Source: Pseudomonadota bacterium | GTDB taxonomy: Bacteria; Desulfobacterota; Desulfobacteria; Desulfobacterales; JAHIVH01 | Direction of reading: 5' to 3' | Assembly: GCA_018816735.1 (NCBI GenBank) | Contig: JAHIVH010000061.1 | Location: forward strand, 124,001 to 188,000 | DNA length: 64,000 nt | Part shown: positions 8,817 to 19,870 of the stretch, in pieces | How the letters are laid out: every line of letters starts with the position of its first letter | Position numbering within the stretch: position 1 is the first letter of the stretch | Translations under genes and position numbers: made by a program | The notes under the pieces: model-generated | The model's database searches: none | Seen by the model: the letters and a program-made list of their open reading frames with translations, nothing else | Told to the model about the DNA's origin: nothing

Positions 8817-9320
8817 TCAATCAGGCATTTTTTTAAAAAGAACATGAAAACTGAAAATAACAACCCCCACGCATATAGCGCTGTCTGCCACATTAAATGC
8901 AGGCCAGTGATGCTGTCCCACATAGAAATCAAGGAAATCGATAACCTTGCCAAACCTGATCCGATCAACAAGATTTCCCATTGCACCTCCGAAAATAAGG
9001 GCAAAGCCACCTGATAACAGTGTATGCGTGCGGGGAGTCGTATGGTAAAAATACAAAATGACAACAAGTGCAATTGATGAAAAAAAGAGAAAGACAATTG
9101 CACGAATCATGTCACTTTTGCCTGCCAGAAATCCAAAGGCGCCTCCGGGATTCTGAATATGTGTAATATTGAAGATACCTTGTATAACAGGTATCGAACT
9201 GTGAAGAGACAGTTCATTCATGATAACCCACTTTGTTATCTGGTCGAGGAACAGAACGCCGCCTCCGATCCACAGCAATTTCATGTATTTTTTCGGATCA
9301 ATCCCGGTTTTTTCAATCAT
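8817..9320 (-). CDS. lspA: lipoprotein signal peptidase II
   Basis: LspA cleaves the signal peptide from diacylglyceryl-prolipoproteins. It has four membrane helices and the two catalytic Asp motifs, GGAMGNLVDRIR and FNVADSAI. The start at 9320 (167 residues) is preferred because GAGGG lies 5 bases upstream; an alternative ATG at 9353 lacks a good site. It sits between ileS and lgt, the common ileS-lspA order, and its product feeds from Lgt. Confidence 0.95.
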   Translation of the reverse strand: MIEKTGIDPKKYMKLLWIGGGVLFLDQITKWVIMNELSLHSSIPVIQGIFNITHIQNPGGAFGFLAGKSDMIRAIVFLFFSSIALVVILYFYHTTPRTHTLLSGGFALIFGGAMGNLVDRIRFGKVIDFLDFYVGQHHWPAFNVADSAICVGVVIFSFHVLFKKMPD

Positions 9321-9368
9321 GTTCCCTCGTTCCAACTGAATGATTTCACTCATTTTATGTGATTATCG

Positions 9369-12185
9369 TTATTCATTTTTTTCAGACAGAATGACTTCCA
9401 GTGCAGTTGCACATCTGCTACAGATAATGGGGTGCGCATTATTTTCCCCTACACTTTCTTCATACATCCAGCATCTTTCGCATTTTTTTCCGGTAGCGGT
9501 CTTTACAAGAACAGAAAGACCTTTCAATTCATTGCTTTCATAAGCATCAGATAGTGGGGTTTCTTTCAAGATGTTGCAATCTGATACAATAAATATACTT
9601 CGAAGATCATTCTTGTATTCATCAAGAATGTCAAAAAGCGAAGATGGCAGAGAAATGGTTATGGATGCGTCCAGGGGATGGCCAATCAATTTATTCACTC
9701 TGGCTTTTTCAAGTGCTTTGGTCACTTCTCCCCGCACGTTTAATATTTCTTCCCATTTTGATGCAAGCGCATGATTCTTGAAGGCCTCATGATTTTCCGC
9801 AAAAGCGGCAAGATGAATGCTTTCTTCTTTATTGCCGTATGCGGGCATACATGCCCAGACTTCATCAGCGGTGAAGGGTAAAATCGGTGCCATCATCCGT
9901 GTCAGGGCATCGATGAGATAGTGCATCACGGTTTGGGCACTGCGTCTTGCAACGGATGCAGGTGGCGAAGTGTATAGCCGGTCCTTGATGATATCCAGGT
10001 AAAATGAAGACAAATCCAGCGTACAGAAATTGAATAATGTGTGATAAATCACATGAAATTCATAAGAATCATATGCCTTTCTCACTTTTGTGACAAGCCC
10101 CTCCAGTCTATGAAGAATAAACTTGTCTATGTCATGCATGTCTTCATAGGATACAAAGTCATTTTCAGGTTGAAAGTCATTCAGGTTCCCAAGCATATAA
10201 CGGCATGTGTTCCTGATTCTCCGGTACGCATCGCTTAACTGCCTTAAGATATTATCCGAAATTCTGACATCATCCCTGTAATCCGATGCTGAAACCCACA
10301 ATCGCAATATTTCAGCACCATACTGATCAATCACCTTTTGCGGTGCAATGACATTTCCGACGGATTTCGACATTTTTTTGCCTGCAGCGTCAACCACAAA
10401 TCCATGGGTAAGGACAGCTTTAAAAGGCGCCCTGGCGGTTCTGCCAACCGATGTGAGAAGGGCTGCCTGAAACCAGCCTCTATGTTGATCACTTCCTTCA
10501 AGATAGAGATCCGCAGGTTTCCCGCCAAGATAGTTCCTTTCATCCAGGACAGCCGCATGGCTCACACCTGAATCAAACCAGACATCCAGGATGTTACAGT
10601 CTTTCCTGAATTCCTGGGCTCCACATTTTTGGCATACACTGCCTTCCGGCATCAACTCTTTTGCCTCTTTTTCAAACCAGATATCTGCACCGTGTTCTTG
10701 AAAGAGGTCATAAATCCGGTCAACCGTTTTCCGGGTGACGTGTTTGGCATCACATGACTGACAAAAAAAGACAGGTATGGGAATTCCCCAGGATCGCTGC
10801 CTGGAAATACACCAGTCCGGTCTGTTTTTAACCATGCCTTGAATTCTTTCCTTGCCCCAGCCCGGTATCCAGCTTACTTTTTCAATTTCGTCAAGGGCTT
10901 TCTCCCTCAGGTTATTGTTATCCATTGAAATAAACCATTGCGGTGTCGCACGGAAAATAACCGGCTTTTTGCATCGCCAGCAATGGGGGTAGGAATGTTT
11001 GATTTCACCCTGTTTCACCAGCGCCTTTTTTTCATCAATGATCTGGATGATCCCCGGATTGGCTTTAAAGATAAATTCACCGCCGAATCCTTCAACTTCA
11101 TCGGTAAAGCACCCCCTGTCATCCACCGGAGAATAAGGCTCAAGTCCGTATTTCAAGCCGGTCAGGTAATCGTCAGAACCATGACCGGGTGCGGTGTGCA
11201 CACATCCGGTACCGGTTTCAAGTGTCACATGATCCCCAAGAATGATAACGGATTCTCTGTTATAGAAAGGATGTCGGCATTTTTTGTTTTCAAGTGCACG
11301 TCCGTCGATTTTAAACAGCACGTTATAATCCGTGTTGCCAAACGTTTTCATGACGCTGTCCACCAGATCCGATGCTATGATCATGACATCGTTGTTTCCG
11401 ACATCTACGCATGCATACTCAAAATCCGGATGAAGACAGACAGCGAGATTGGCAGGAATCGTCCAGGGAGTGGTTGTCCAGATAACGAGGCAGACCGTCT
11501 TTCCGGAAAGAAGCTCATAATCGCTGCTTAAATCATCTGTCAGTTTGAATTTGACATAAATGGAGGCAGACGTATGATCATGATACTCAATCTCAGCTTC
11601 AGCAAGCGCCGTATTGCAATTGCAGCACCAGTGAACCGGCTTTTTACCAACATACATATCCTCATTCAGGGCAAATTCACCACACTCTCTGGCAATGGTG
11701 GCCTGATAGTTATAATTCATCGTAAGGTATGGATTTTCCCACTCTCCCATCACCCCAAAACGTTTGAATTCCTCCCGCTGGATATTGATGTACTCGCCCG
11801 CATACTCACGGCATTTTTTCCGGATATCGACGGTGGTCATGTCAATTTTATTTTTGCCGAGTTTCTTGTCCACATTATGCTCAATGGGCAAACCATGGCA
11901 GTCCCAGCCGGGAACATAGGGGGCATCAAAACCGGTCATCTGTTTTGACCGGATAATAATATCCTTTAAAATTTTATTCAGTGCATGTCCAATATGAAGA
12001 TTACCATTGGCATAGGGCGGGCCATCGTGAAGAATGAATTTTATCCGCCCTTTTGAGGCTTCTCTTATTTTTCTGTAGAGTTCGATAGAATCCCATTTTT
12101 TAAGCTGATCAGGTTCCTTGCTGGGAAGATTTGCCTTCATGGCAAAGTTTGTTACCGGTAAATTGAGCGTTTTTTTATAATCCAT
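9369..12185 (-). CDS. ileS: isoleucyl-tRNA synthetase
   Basis: A 938-residue class I synthetase that charges tRNA-Ile. The HIGH motif is in [16 protein letters not shown] and the KMSKS motif in [12 protein letters not shown]. The editing domain carries the usual [12 protein letters not shown]-terminal zinc finger has CERCW and CSRC pairs. The start at 12185 is chosen because TTGGAGGATAC directly precedes it; the 12-residue upstream extension has no support. It heads the lspA-lgt-holA run. Confidence 0.97.
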   Translation of the reverse strand: MDYKKTLNLPVTNFAMKANLPSKEPDQLKKWDSIELYRKIREASKGRIKFILHDGPPYANGNLHIGHALNKILKDIIIRSKQMTGFDAPYVPGWDCHGLPIEHNVDKKLGKNKIDMTTVDIRKKCREYAGEYINIQREEFKRFGVMGEWENPYLTMNYNYQATIARECGEFALNEDMYVGKKPVHWCCNCNTALAEAEIEYHDHTSASIYVKFKLTDDLSSDYELLSGKTVCLVIWTTTPWTIPANLAVCLHPDFEYACVDVGNNDVMIIASDLVDSVMKTFGNTDYNVLFKIDGRALENKKCRHPFYNRESVIILGDHVTLETGTGCVHTAPGHGSDDYLTGLKYGLEPYSPVDDRGCFTDEVEGFGGEFIFKANPGIIQIIDEKKALVKQGEIKHSYPHCWRCKKPVIFRATPQWFISMDNNNLREKALDEIEKVSWIPGWGKERIQGMVKNRPDWCISRQRSWGIPIPVFFCQSCDAKHVTRKTVDRIYDLFQEHGADIWFEKEAKELMPEGSVCQKCGAQEFRKDCNILDVWFDSGVSHAAVLDERNYLGGKPADLYLEGSDQHRGWFQAALLTSVGRTARAPFKAVLTHGFVVDAAGKKMSKSVGNVIAPQKVIDQYGAEILRLWVSASDYRDDVRISDNILRQLSDAYRRIRNTCRYMLGNLNDFQPENDFVSYEDMHDIDKFILHRLEGLVTKVRKAYDSYEFHVIYHTLFNFCTLDLSSFYLDIIKDRLYTSPPASVARRSAQTVMHYLIDALTRMMAPILPFTADEVWACMPAYGNKEESIHLAAFAENHEAFKNHALASKWEEILNVRGEVTKALEKARVNKLIGHPLDASITISLPSSLFDILDEYKNDLRSIFIVSDCNILKETPLSDAYESNELKGLSVLVKTATGKKCERCWMYEESVGENNAHPIICSRCATALEVILSEKNE

Positions 12186-12312
12186 GTATCCTCCAAAACG
12201 GATAGTGTAGTAAATATCCAAATAAACCGCTATTTATGTCACATTACAAATGATTGTCAAGGATTTGCTTTGCAGGAACATGGCCTCATGCAATTCATCC
12301 GTCAGTCCTACA

Positions 12313-13005
12313 TCATGATTTTCGGATAATCACCACCGATCTGCCATCTCCGGAATAGGGGAGGTTATATTGAACCGTTTGAATATCAAGATCCTTCACA
12401 TGTATTTTTTCACCGTAAATATCGATGTAAGGGGATTCATTCAATGTTTTACATTCGTTTGAAATATCCGGTCCTTTCATGGCAACGATCATCCCCTCAG
12501 GTTTTAAGAGCGGAAAAGAGAGCCTGAGAAAATCATCAAGACTTGAAAACGCTCTGCTGATGACCACATCAAAAGACATTTCCTTTAATGGCGTTTGTCG
12601 GATGTCTTCAATTCGTAAATGATACGCATTTGTGTTTTCAAGTTTAAGCTGCCGGACCACGTCTTTAAGAAAATTAATTTTTTTCCGGGAGGCATCGATC
12701 AGGCTAACGGCAATATCCGGTCGGATGATTTTCAAGGGAATACCCGGAAAACCAGCCCCGGTGCCGATATCAATCAAACTGCAAGACGCTGGCAGCCATT
12801 TGAGAACAGCAATTGAATCAATATAATGCTTCACGGCCATTTCTGTTGTATCTGTTATGGTTGTGAGGTTTATTTTCCGGTTCCATTTCAGGAGATGGTT
12901 TGCATGATCTCTAAATAGCCTCAACTGATCCGTATCAATGCGGATACCGAATTGATCAGCCCCTTGTGAAATAATATTTCCCCACGCTTTTGACATGATA
13001 TCCAT
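12313..13005 (-). CDS. rsmG: 16S rRNA (guanine-527-N7)-methyltransferase
   Basis: 230 residues, the GidB/RsmG family. It has the SAM-binding motif LIDIGTGAGFPGIPLKI, then SLIDASRKKINFLKDV (acidic loop) and DVVISRAFSSL, all diagnostic. It modifies G527 in the decoding region of 16S rRNA. It lies 127 bases upstream of ileS and not with parA/parB or mnmG as in many bacteria. The second Met (MSKAWG) is an equally likely start. Confidence 0.95.
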   Translation of the reverse strand: MDIMSKAWGNIISQGADQFGIRIDTDQLRLFRDHANHLLKWNRKINLTTITDTTEMAVKHYIDSIAVLKWLPASCSLIDIGTGAGFPGIPLKIIRPDIAVSLIDASRKKINFLKDVVRQLKLENTNAYHLRIEDIRQTPLKEMSFDVVISRAFSSLDDFLRLSFPLLKPEGMIVAMKGPDISNECKTLNESPYIDIYGEKIHVKDLDIQTVQYNLPYSGDGRSVVIIRKS

Positions 13006-13357
13006 AAGATTACACGAACCTTCATTGTTAGTATTGACTCGTTTGATTCCGGGTGCTAATCTATCACAAATTATGAGGCATAATAAACAGATATTGTCAT
13101 TCTGGTCCTAAAATATACCGCTTATCATACGCCAACCGTCGTATTTATAAGAAATGGCTTGACAAACAACCCTACTGACAATAAAGTGCAAAAATTTTTC
13201 GGTAATCTGGATAAATCAGCGGACCTCTTCCATCAGTACAAGATTCCATGAATTAACCACCGTAAAAAAGGGATATCGCCAAATTCAATACGAAAAAGGC
13301 AGGTTTTAATAAACGCTTAAACTGCGTGAAAAAATTGTATGGCAGGAAACATATAAA
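13006..13357. other. 352-base intergenic region upstream of fusA
   Basis: No credible ORF. It separates the divergent rsmG and fusA genes and holds the likely fusA promoter at 13159-13187. The long untranslated stretch of about 160 bases after that promoter has no clear hairpin that I could identify by eye. Confidence 0.6.
13159..13187 (+). promoter_or_regulatory. putative sigma70-type promoter for fusA
   Basis: TTGACA, a 17-base spacer, then TAAAGT (4 of 6 to TATAAT). The perfect -35 and ideal spacing favour a real promoter. Its position about 170 bases before the fusA ATG would give a long leader. Confidence 0.5.
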
Positions 13358-15445
13358 ATGGAAAAAGCAAAATTAACTAAAGTTCGGAATATTGGGATCA
13401 GTGCACATATCGATTCAGGGAAAACCACGCTGACGGAAAGAATACTTTTTTATACAGATCGAATTCATACCGTACATGATGTCAAAGGAAAAGATGGTGT
13501 CGGTGCGCTCATGGATTCCATGGAACTCGAAAAAGAAAGAGGAATTACGATTACGTCAGCAGCCACATCCTGCCAGTGGAACAACCATGATATCAACATT
13601 ATCGATACACCAGGCCATGTGGATTTCACCATCGAAGTGGAGAGGGCTTTAAGGGTTTTGGATGGTGCCATTCTTGTACTTTGCGGTGTGGCTGGCGTAC
13701 AGTCCCAATCGATTACGGTTGATATGCAGATGAAGCGATACAAGGTGCCCTGCATTGCATTTGTCAACAAATGCGACCGAAGTGGCGCCAATCCACTAAG
13801 AGTTGCCCGGCAGCTCACCGAAAAACTTCATCATGATGCCGTTCTGATGCAGCTACCCATTGGCCTTGAAGATAAATTTGAAGGGGTCATCGACCTCATA
13901 TCCATGAAAGCCATTTATTTTGATGGTCCGCTGGGTCAAACATTAAGGACGGAAGACATACCTGAACATCTCAAAGAAGACGCCCGTAAAAAACGGGAAG
14001 AGATGATCGACAAAGTATCGTTGTTTTCAGATGAGCTCACCGAAGCCATCCTGGGAGAAACGGAAATAACAACGGCCATGATTGTCGAGGCAGCAAGAAA
14101 AGGAACGATATCCAGGCAGATCACACCTGTTTTTATGGGTTCTGCATACAAGAATAAAGGTGTCCAACCTTTGCTTGATGCGGTTTGCAAGTTATTGCCC
14201 TCTCCTTCAGACGTGGAAAATGAAGCCATTGATATGGATAATAACAGGCTACCTGTTATTCTTGAAAGCAATCCCGAAAAACCAACTGTCGCCCTGGCCT
14301 TTAAACTGGAAGATGGTGCTTATGGGCAGTTAACCTATATCCGCGTTTATCAGGGAAATCTGAAAAGAGGCGATTCTGTCACGATAACCCGGACCGGGAA
14401 AAAAATAAAAGTGGGCAGACTGGTAAAAATGCATGCATCGGAGATGGAAGACATCACAGAGATTCCCGCCGGATTCATCGGAGCCATTTTTGGCGTGGAA
14501 TGCGCCTCGGGTGATTCGTTTGTTGATCCGTCGCTAAACCTTACCATGTTATCCATGTATGTACCTGATCCGGTTATCTCTCTTTCAATTATTCCGGAAG
14601 ACAACAAATCACAGATAAACATGTCAAAGGCACTTAACCGGTTTACCAAGGAAGATCCGACCTTCAGAACCTATGTGGATGGTGAAACCAACGAAACCAT
14701 CATTGAAGGTATGGGAGAACTTCACCTTGAAGTATATGTGGAAAGAATGTTTCGCGAATACAAGGCAAAAGTCAAAACAGGCAATCCACGCGTAGCCTAT
14801 CGTGAAACCATAACGAGAATGGCTGAATTCGATTATACGCATAAAAAACAAACCGGCGGTTCTGGTCAATATGCAAAGATATCCGGTTTTATTGAGCCGG
14901 TTGCAGAAATAGAGTTTGAATTTGAAAATAAGATTGTTGGCGGTAAAATCCCTACCCAGTATATACCGGCGTGCGAAAAAGGCTTTAAAAATGCACTGGG
15001 CAAAGGCCCGCTCATGGAATTTCCGGTAACCGGCATCAGGGTCACAATCAATGATGGTGCATATCACGCGGTTGACTCTTCCGACATGGCCTTCCAGATC
15101 GCTGCCAGAGATGCATTTATCAGTGCCTATCATAAGGCGAAACCCGTGATTCATGAGCCTATTATGAAAATTGAAATTGAAACCCCAAACGAATACCAGG
15201 GGGCGTGCATGGGGCTTATCAATCAACGCAGAGGGCTTATTCTTGGCGCACAGGATGAAGGGATCTCTTCCATTATTGAAGCTCAGGCACCCCTATCGGA
15301 AATGTTCGGGTTTTCAACTGCTCTCAGATCCTCTACCCAGGGTAAAGCCCAGTTTACGATGGAATTTGATTCCTACAAACAGGTGCCCGCATCCATCGGT
15401 GAAGAACTGATGAAAAATCTGAAGAAGCATAAAGAGAAAAAATAA
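13358..15445 (+). CDS. fusA: elongation factor G, mitochondrial-like spdEFG1 type
   Basis: 695 residues, a complete EF-G that drives ribosomal translocation using GTP. G1 is AHIDSGKT (residues 16-23), G2/G3 include [10 protein letters not shown] and DTPGHVDF, and G4 is NKCD. Instead of the canonical bacterial HIDAGKTT and NKMDR it has [34 protein letters not shown] and [16 protein letters not shown], the words seen in mitochondrial EFG1 and the spdEFG1 lineage of spirochaetes, planctomycetes and deltaproteobacteria. It stands alone, away from rpsL-rpsG-tuf. In that lineage EFG1 handles elongation and a second EF-G handles recycling; the second is not in this window. Confidence 0.93.
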   Translation: MEKAKLTKVRNIGISAHIDSGKTTLTERILFYTDRIHTVHDVKGKDGVGALMDSMELEKERGITITSAATSCQWNNHDINIIDTPGHVDFTIEVERALRVLDGAILVLCGVAGVQSQSITVDMQMKRYKVPCIAFVNKCDRSGANPLRVARQLTEKLHHDAVLMQLPIGLEDKFEGVIDLISMKAIYFDGPLGQTLRTEDIPEHLKEDARKKREEMIDKVSLFSDELTEAILGETEITTAMIVEAARKGTISRQITPVFMGSAYKNKGVQPLLDAVCKLLPSPSDVENEAIDMDNNRLPVILESNPEKPTVALAFKLEDGAYGQLTYIRVYQGNLKRGDSVTITRTGKKIKVGRLVKMHASEMEDITEIPAGFIGAIFGVECASGDSFVDPSLNLTMLSMYVPDPVISLSIIPEDNKSQINMSKALNRFTKEDPTFRTYVDGETNETIIEGMGELHLEVYVERMFREYKAKVKTGNPRVAYRETITRMAEFDYTHKKQTGGSGQYAKISGFIEPVAEIEFEFENKIVGGKIPTQYIPACEKGFKNALGKGPLMEFPVTGIRVTINDGAYHAVDSSDMAFQIAARDAFISAYHKAKPVIHEPIMKIEIETPNEYQGACMGLINQRRGLILGAQDEGISSIIEAQAPLSEMFGFSTALRSSTQGKAQFTMEFDSYKQVPASIGEELMKNLKKHKEKK

Positions 15446-15530
15446 GGTCCGGGATACAGCCTGTGAGTCTGTATGAAGCATGTCTCCAATGCTGTTTCCC
15501 AAAGGATGTGCGGTTGTTTATGCTGATGCA

Positions 15531-17687
15531 CTATGCCTCGGTAATCGAGGCAACAAAATCCCCAATGGCCCGGTGAACGCGATCTGCGCCTTTTCCCAGA
15601 AGGATACCATGCCGGGCATGACTGAAAATGAAATACTCCTTTTGCTCTGAACCGATCTGGTCAAAAACCCGGCGGGTGCCTTTGGGATTGACGACCGGAT
15701 CAAGCCTTGCCTGAACAACCAATGCAGGTATATTTATTTGAGACAGCTTTGGTTCAAGATCATTCATCAGTCTGTCCAGTTCACGCAATGAGGATATGGG
15801 ATTCCTGAAATAATTGATATGCGGATTTTCAGGATTGTTTTCAACAAACTCCTTTTTAGCTGAATTGATCTTTATTTTTGCCATCAACTGGTTCCACGTA
15901 TCCACTGCAGGCACGAACCGGGTTGAAAAATCCTGAAGCTTCATGGGCGGCGCCACCGCAAAAACACCGGCCGCATCTTTTACACGGCTGACCATGTCAA
16001 GCGCCAACCCTGCACCGGTTGAAAATCCGCCGACAACGACCTTGTCGCACATGCTGTTCAAAATGACATATCCTTGTTCCACCGATTCCACCCAGTCTGT
16101 ATATTTCCGTATGGCAAGATCTTCAGGAGACGTGCCATGCCCTCTTAACCGGGGGCCATAGACCCAGAATCCTCTTTTCTGAAGATGAAGGGCCAATTCC
16201 TTGATTTCCAAAGGTGACGCCATATATCCATGGATCAGAAGGACCCCCACGTTCCGTGACTGGCCGTCAAGCATAATCGGCTTGCCAACGGAGACATCTT
16301 TTGATTCGCCCTCTATATAAAACGTTTTATAATCTTTATCATATTCCTTTGATGCGCTTTCCATGAGAAGGCTGGTGATTCTTCTTTTGATCTGATAGGG
16401 AGGCTCCATGGCGATTCTCAATATGCCGGACTGAAGTTTCCGTAATGATTCTGCCTCATTTGCAATCACTGCGATTGGATTCTCGACCCTGATTTTATGG
16501 AAATCATGTTCTATTTCAAATTTATCATAATCCCTTATAATGGCATTGCCTTCCCGTTTGACCACACCTGTGAGTTCAGCTACTTCAATAAAATTTTCAT
16601 ATTTCTTATACCGATCGTCGGTCAAAAGCTGGATCTGGTTTTCCTTCAGGCTTTCATGCAGAAAATTTTCATTTGATCTGGCAATATCTATGGCCAGAAA
16701 CACCCGCGAGAGAAAATCATCCTCATCAATGATCTTGAAGGGCAAGAGTCTCAGGACCGACGCAAACAGATGATCATGATTAACGGTTGTCATGCCGTAA
16801 ATTTTTGCCATGTACGTTTCCATAATTTCAATGGCAGAAGTTCTCATGATCGATTTGGATGAAATGGGATCATCAAAATTGATCTTTTCAAGTGAGGATA
16901 TGTCTTTATTGATGATTGAATTGTTCAGATAGGGTTTGATACTGACAGGGTCACTGAAATTGATGTCAATATCCACACCTGAAAATATCATGGTGCCCTC
17001 TGTCATCAATTCTTCAATCGTCCTTTCGGTCAGATCATTCATAAAACTTTCGGCAAGGCTGGTTAGAATATTTTCCTTTGGAAACATGGGATAATAGGTA
17101 ATGTTAACCGGCACGATAACCGTTTCATTTTCAAGAACAGGCGCAACATCCTCAATATTGAACAGTTGGAGAAGCCGATTGGCTTCATCAGGAGATGTTT
17201 TTAAAAGCCTTTTAATTCTTTCACGATAAAATTCGGTTCGGAGAGCCAGTGTGGCAGCCCCTGTGTGAGGCCGGTGTTTTCCGATGTCTGAAGATATAAC
17301 AAACTGATCGTCGTCGATGATTTTTTTGGACTTGACCATTCTGCCTTCGGGAAAAATAATCCAGGATGATTCTCCGGTTAAAAGGCTTTTCACCATTAAC
17401 TGATCCCTGTCCGGATTATTGGTGGAAAGCGCACCTGCCTTGGCCAGAAAATCAGCAAGCGCCCCCTTAAAGAGTCCTGCATCTGCAAGAGACCAGATAG
17501 GCATTTTGGTCAAATTTTTAAGATAATAGGGAAGGATAATCGTCTCAAGACGTGTGAAATGGTTAATCACGTAAATAACAGCTCCTTTGGGTAGCTTTTC
17601 TTCTCCGTGAAACCGGACACGTGTTTTTGAAAAATTAATCAGTCGCTTCAAGGCAAAGGTGGTAGAGTAAAAGGCAAAAGGATTCAT
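15531..17687 (-). CDS. acyltransferase-alpha/beta hydrolase fusion
   Basis: 718 residues with two enzyme domains. Residues 1-240 resemble PlsC-type glycerolipid acyltransferases: an HX4E motif (NHFTRLET, H43 and E48) in place of HX4D, and FPEGRM as block III. Residues about 475-718 form a serine hydrolase like monoacylglycerol lipases or lysophospholipases: oxyanion segment LLIHGYMASP, nucleophile GFSTG, acid RLDPVV, and HARHGI for the His. The middle is helical and unassigned. No signal peptide, so likely cytoplasmic and membrane-associated. It could remodel acyl chains on a lipid, but the substrate is unknown. Confidence 0.85.
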   Translation of the reverse strand: MNPFAFYSTTFALKRLINFSKTRVRFHGEEKLPKGAVIYVINHFTRLETIILPYYLKNLTKMPIWSLADAGLFKGALADFLAKAGALSTNNPDRDQLMVKSLLTGESSWIIFPEGRMVKSKKIIDDDQFVISSDIGKHRPHTGAATLALRTEFYRERIKRLLKTSPDEANRLLQLFNIEDVAPVLENETVIVPVNITYYPMFPKENILTSLAESFMNDLTERTIEELMTEGTMIFSGVDIDINFSDPVSIKPYLNNSIINKDISSLEKINFDDPISSKSIMRTSAIEIMETYMAKIYGMTTVNHDHLFASVLRLLPFKIIDEDDFLSRVFLAIDIARSNENFLHESLKENQIQLLTDDRYKKYENFIEVAELTGVVKREGNAIIRDYDKFEIEHDFHKIRVENPIAVIANEAESLRKLQSGILRIAMEPPYQIKRRITSLLMESASKEYDKDYKTFYIEGESKDVSVGKPIMLDGQSRNVGVLLIHGYMASPLEIKELALHLQKRGFWVYGPRLRGHGTSPEDLAIRKYTDWVESVEQGYVILNSMCDKVVVGGFSTGAGLALDMVSRVKDAAGVFAVAPPMKLQDFSTRFVPAVDTWNQLMAKIKINSAKKEFVENNPENPHINYFRNPISSLRELDRLMNDLEPKLSQINIPALVVQARLDPVVNPKGTRRVFDQIGSEQKEYFIFSHARHGILLGKGADRVHRAIGDFVASITEA

Positions 17688-17998
17688 GATTTAATATTCC
17701 TGTCGTCAAAAAAAGGAAAGTTAGCTAATCTTTAATACGCAAAAATGACAAAATAATCAAGACAGATAAATACCTGAAAAGGTAATTATTTTTCAACACC
17801 TTCCCCTCAGGGAAATGGTCTTGAAACTGTATTTCACAGCATTTCAGTACGCTTCTTTGACCGCTTTTATTAATTATTGACAAAAAACCGTATTTATCTG
17901 TAATCTGGCCGGAATGATGTCATACCTGTCAACGCATAAATCAACAATGATTCCGTGACATTAAAGTTACGATTAAAATAAGATACCGGAGAACAGCC
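17688..17998. other. 311-base intergenic region
   Basis: Separates the divergent acyltransferase-hydrolase gene and the CoA-transferase/GNAT gene. It is AT-rich and has no credible ORF. It contains the putative promoter at 17877-17904 for the plus-strand gene. Nothing else was recognised. Confidence 0.6.
17877..17904 (+). promoter_or_regulatory. putative sigma70-type promoter
   Basis: TTGACA, 16-base spacer, TGTAAT (5 of 6 to TATAAT), about 95 bases before the start of the CoA-transferase/GNAT gene and probably serving it and the mnmA-mtaB genes behind it. Confidence 0.5.
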
Positions 17999-19846
17999 AT
18001 GTTCAAAAAAAAGAAACCTCCAACGATTTCCTTTGACACGCTTTGTGACATCATACAGCCGGGTAACAGAATTTTCATTTCAAGTGGTCCGGCAACGCCG
18101 GTTCAAACCATTATCCAGCTTCAGGAAAAGGAACATGCCAATTTAACGGACCTTGAAATCATCCAGCTGACGACACCGGAAAACTTGTTTTCTTTTGACG
18201 AATTGGCCCATTACAAATACAGGTTAAAAACGTTCACCGTCGGGGAAAGCATAGGAAAAAAACTGCGTAAGGGATTAATTGACTTTATTCCGACCCACAT
18301 CGCTGAATTGAGGCATCTTTTTGTTTCCGGTGTGATTGGTGTGGATATCGCGATTATCCAGACATCACCACCAGATAGAAAAGGGAATCTGAATCTGGGT
18401 ACAGTGATGGATGTATCGGATATTGTCCTCAAAAAATCACCCATTGTAATCGCTGAAATAAACCCCAATGTTCCCCGCACGCACGGGGAAACCACGATTC
18501 ATATGGATCATGTGAATTATCTGATTGAGAGCGAACTCCCCTTGATTGAAAAAACCGTTAAACCCTATGATGACGTTCTTGATAAAATAGCCTGGCATGT
18601 TGCCAATCTGATTGAAAATGGATCAACCCTATCCCTCCAGATCGGAAAACTGTTTGATGCCATCGCCAATCACCTTCATTCAAAAAAAGATTTAAAAATA
18701 TATACCCATATTATTTCAGACTGGATCATCAATTTAATTGAATCCGGCGCCATTGCGGAAAGAAGTGGACTCAGACGCCAAAAACCGGTAACAACCAGTT
18801 CATGTTTTGGCAGCCGTAAATTGTATGAGTATGTTGCTGACAATCCTGTCTTTGAGTTCGCACCGATTTTAAATGTTACTTACCAGACATTAATTCCACA
18901 AATTCAAAAATTCATCGGGATATTAAATGTCAATAAAATTGATATGTCAGGTGACCTTGTATCGATCAGTGCAAAAGATATTTCCATTTCAGGGTTTGAC
19001 AGCAAGCTTTATTTTTCATTGAGTGCCGCTCACTCCAGAGGCGGTAAAGCCATTGTCGCCTTACGGTCTACCGACCAGGCCGGACACAGCAACATCGTTA
19101 TCAAGCACACGGACAATCAGGAACTGATACGGTCCACACACGGGTCCACGCGATATGTGGTCACAGAATACGGGATCGCAAATGTTTTTGGCAAATCGAT
19201 CAGGGAACGGACCATAGAAATGATTGATATCGCCCACCCGGATCATCGTGAAATGCTGGTCGATGAGGCAAAGCGTCTGGGCTATCTCTATCCTGACCAG
19301 ATCTACATCAAGGAAAGAGCCATGAATTATCCTTTTTTTCTTGAAACGATAAAAAATTTCGGGAACGGTCTTGAGATAAAATTCCGCCCCATTAAACCCA
19401 GTGATGAAGAAAAAATGAGACGCCTTTTCTACAAGTTCTCTGATGAATCAAGATATTTCCGTTTTTTTACGCCGATTCGTTCCATGCCCCACAAGAAAAT
19501 GCAGTCCTATCTGAATGTGGATTATGACCAGTCTCTTTCCATCGTGGGACTCATCAAGGAAGATCATCATACGGAGCGTATTGTTGCTGAAGGGCGGTAT
19601 GCCTTTAACGCCAATGAAGATTATTACGAACTCGCCTTTATTGTGGATGAAGATTTTCAAAACATGGGGATTGCATCATTTATGCTGAATTATCTGTTCA
19701 AGACTGCTCAAAAAAAAGGTATAAAAAAACTATGTGCCAATGTATTGCGTGACAATGAAAAAATGGTCTATCTGTTACAAAGTCTGGATATTCAGCCGGA
19801 AATTATCGAAGATTACGATGAGATTCAGTTCATATACCATATCTGA
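17999..19846 (+). CDS. acetyl-CoA hydrolase/transferase-like protein fused to GNAT
   Basis: 615 residues. Residues 1-440 align with the acetyl-CoA hydrolase/4-hydroxybutyrate CoA-transferase family (SPPDRKGNLNLG, THGSTRYVVTEYGIANVFGKS). Residues 455-615 are a GNAT acetyltransferase domain (IKPSDEEKMRRLFYKFSDESRYFRFF, acetyl-CoA loop around DEDFQNMGIASFML). This fusion is known in deltaproteobacteria. The family's catalytic Glu normally lies in an H-S/T-E-M-x-S-D motif; here the segment reads YTHIISDW, so the Glu is not seen, and the Gly-rich LQxGIGxIP loop has become LQIGKLFDAI. CoA-transfer activity is therefore doubtful; the GNAT half looks intact. Confidence 0.85.
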   Translation: MFKKKKPPTISFDTLCDIIQPGNRIFISSGPATPVQTIIQLQEKEHANLTDLEIIQLTTPENLFSFDELAHYKYRLKTFTVGESIGKKLRKGLIDFIPTHIAELRHLFVSGVIGVDIAIIQTSPPDRKGNLNLGTVMDVSDIVLKKSPIVIAEINPNVPRTHGETTIHMDHVNYLIESELPLIEKTVKPYDDVLDKIAWHVANLIENGSTLSLQIGKLFDAIANHLHSKKDLKIYTHIISDWIINLIESGAIAERSGLRRQKPVTTSSCFGSRKLYEYVADNPVFEFAPILNVTYQTLIPQIQKFIGILNVNKIDMSGDLVSISAKDISISGFDSKLYFSLSAAHSRGGKAIVALRSTDQAGHSNIVIKHTDNQELIRSTHGSTRYVVTEYGIANVFGKSIRERTIEMIDIAHPDHREMLVDEAKRLGYLYPDQIYIKERAMNYPFFLETIKNFGNGLEIKFRPIKPSDEEKMRRLFYKFSDESRYFRFFTPIRSMPHKKMQSYLNVDYDQSLSIVGLIKEDHHTERIVAEGRYAFNANEDYYELAFIVDEDFQNMGIASFMLNYLFKTAQKKGIKKLCANVLRDNEKMVYLLQSLDIQPEIIEDYDEIQFIYHI

Positions 19847-19870
19847 AAATGACAATCATTCAGGACATTG

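Noticed and set aside
10938..11531. 197-codon plus-strand frame inside ileS
   Set aside because: Antisense to the editing domain of ileS, with no independent signals.
14624..15226. 200-codon minus-strand frame inside fusA
   Set aside because: Antisense shadow of conserved EF-G domains III-V.
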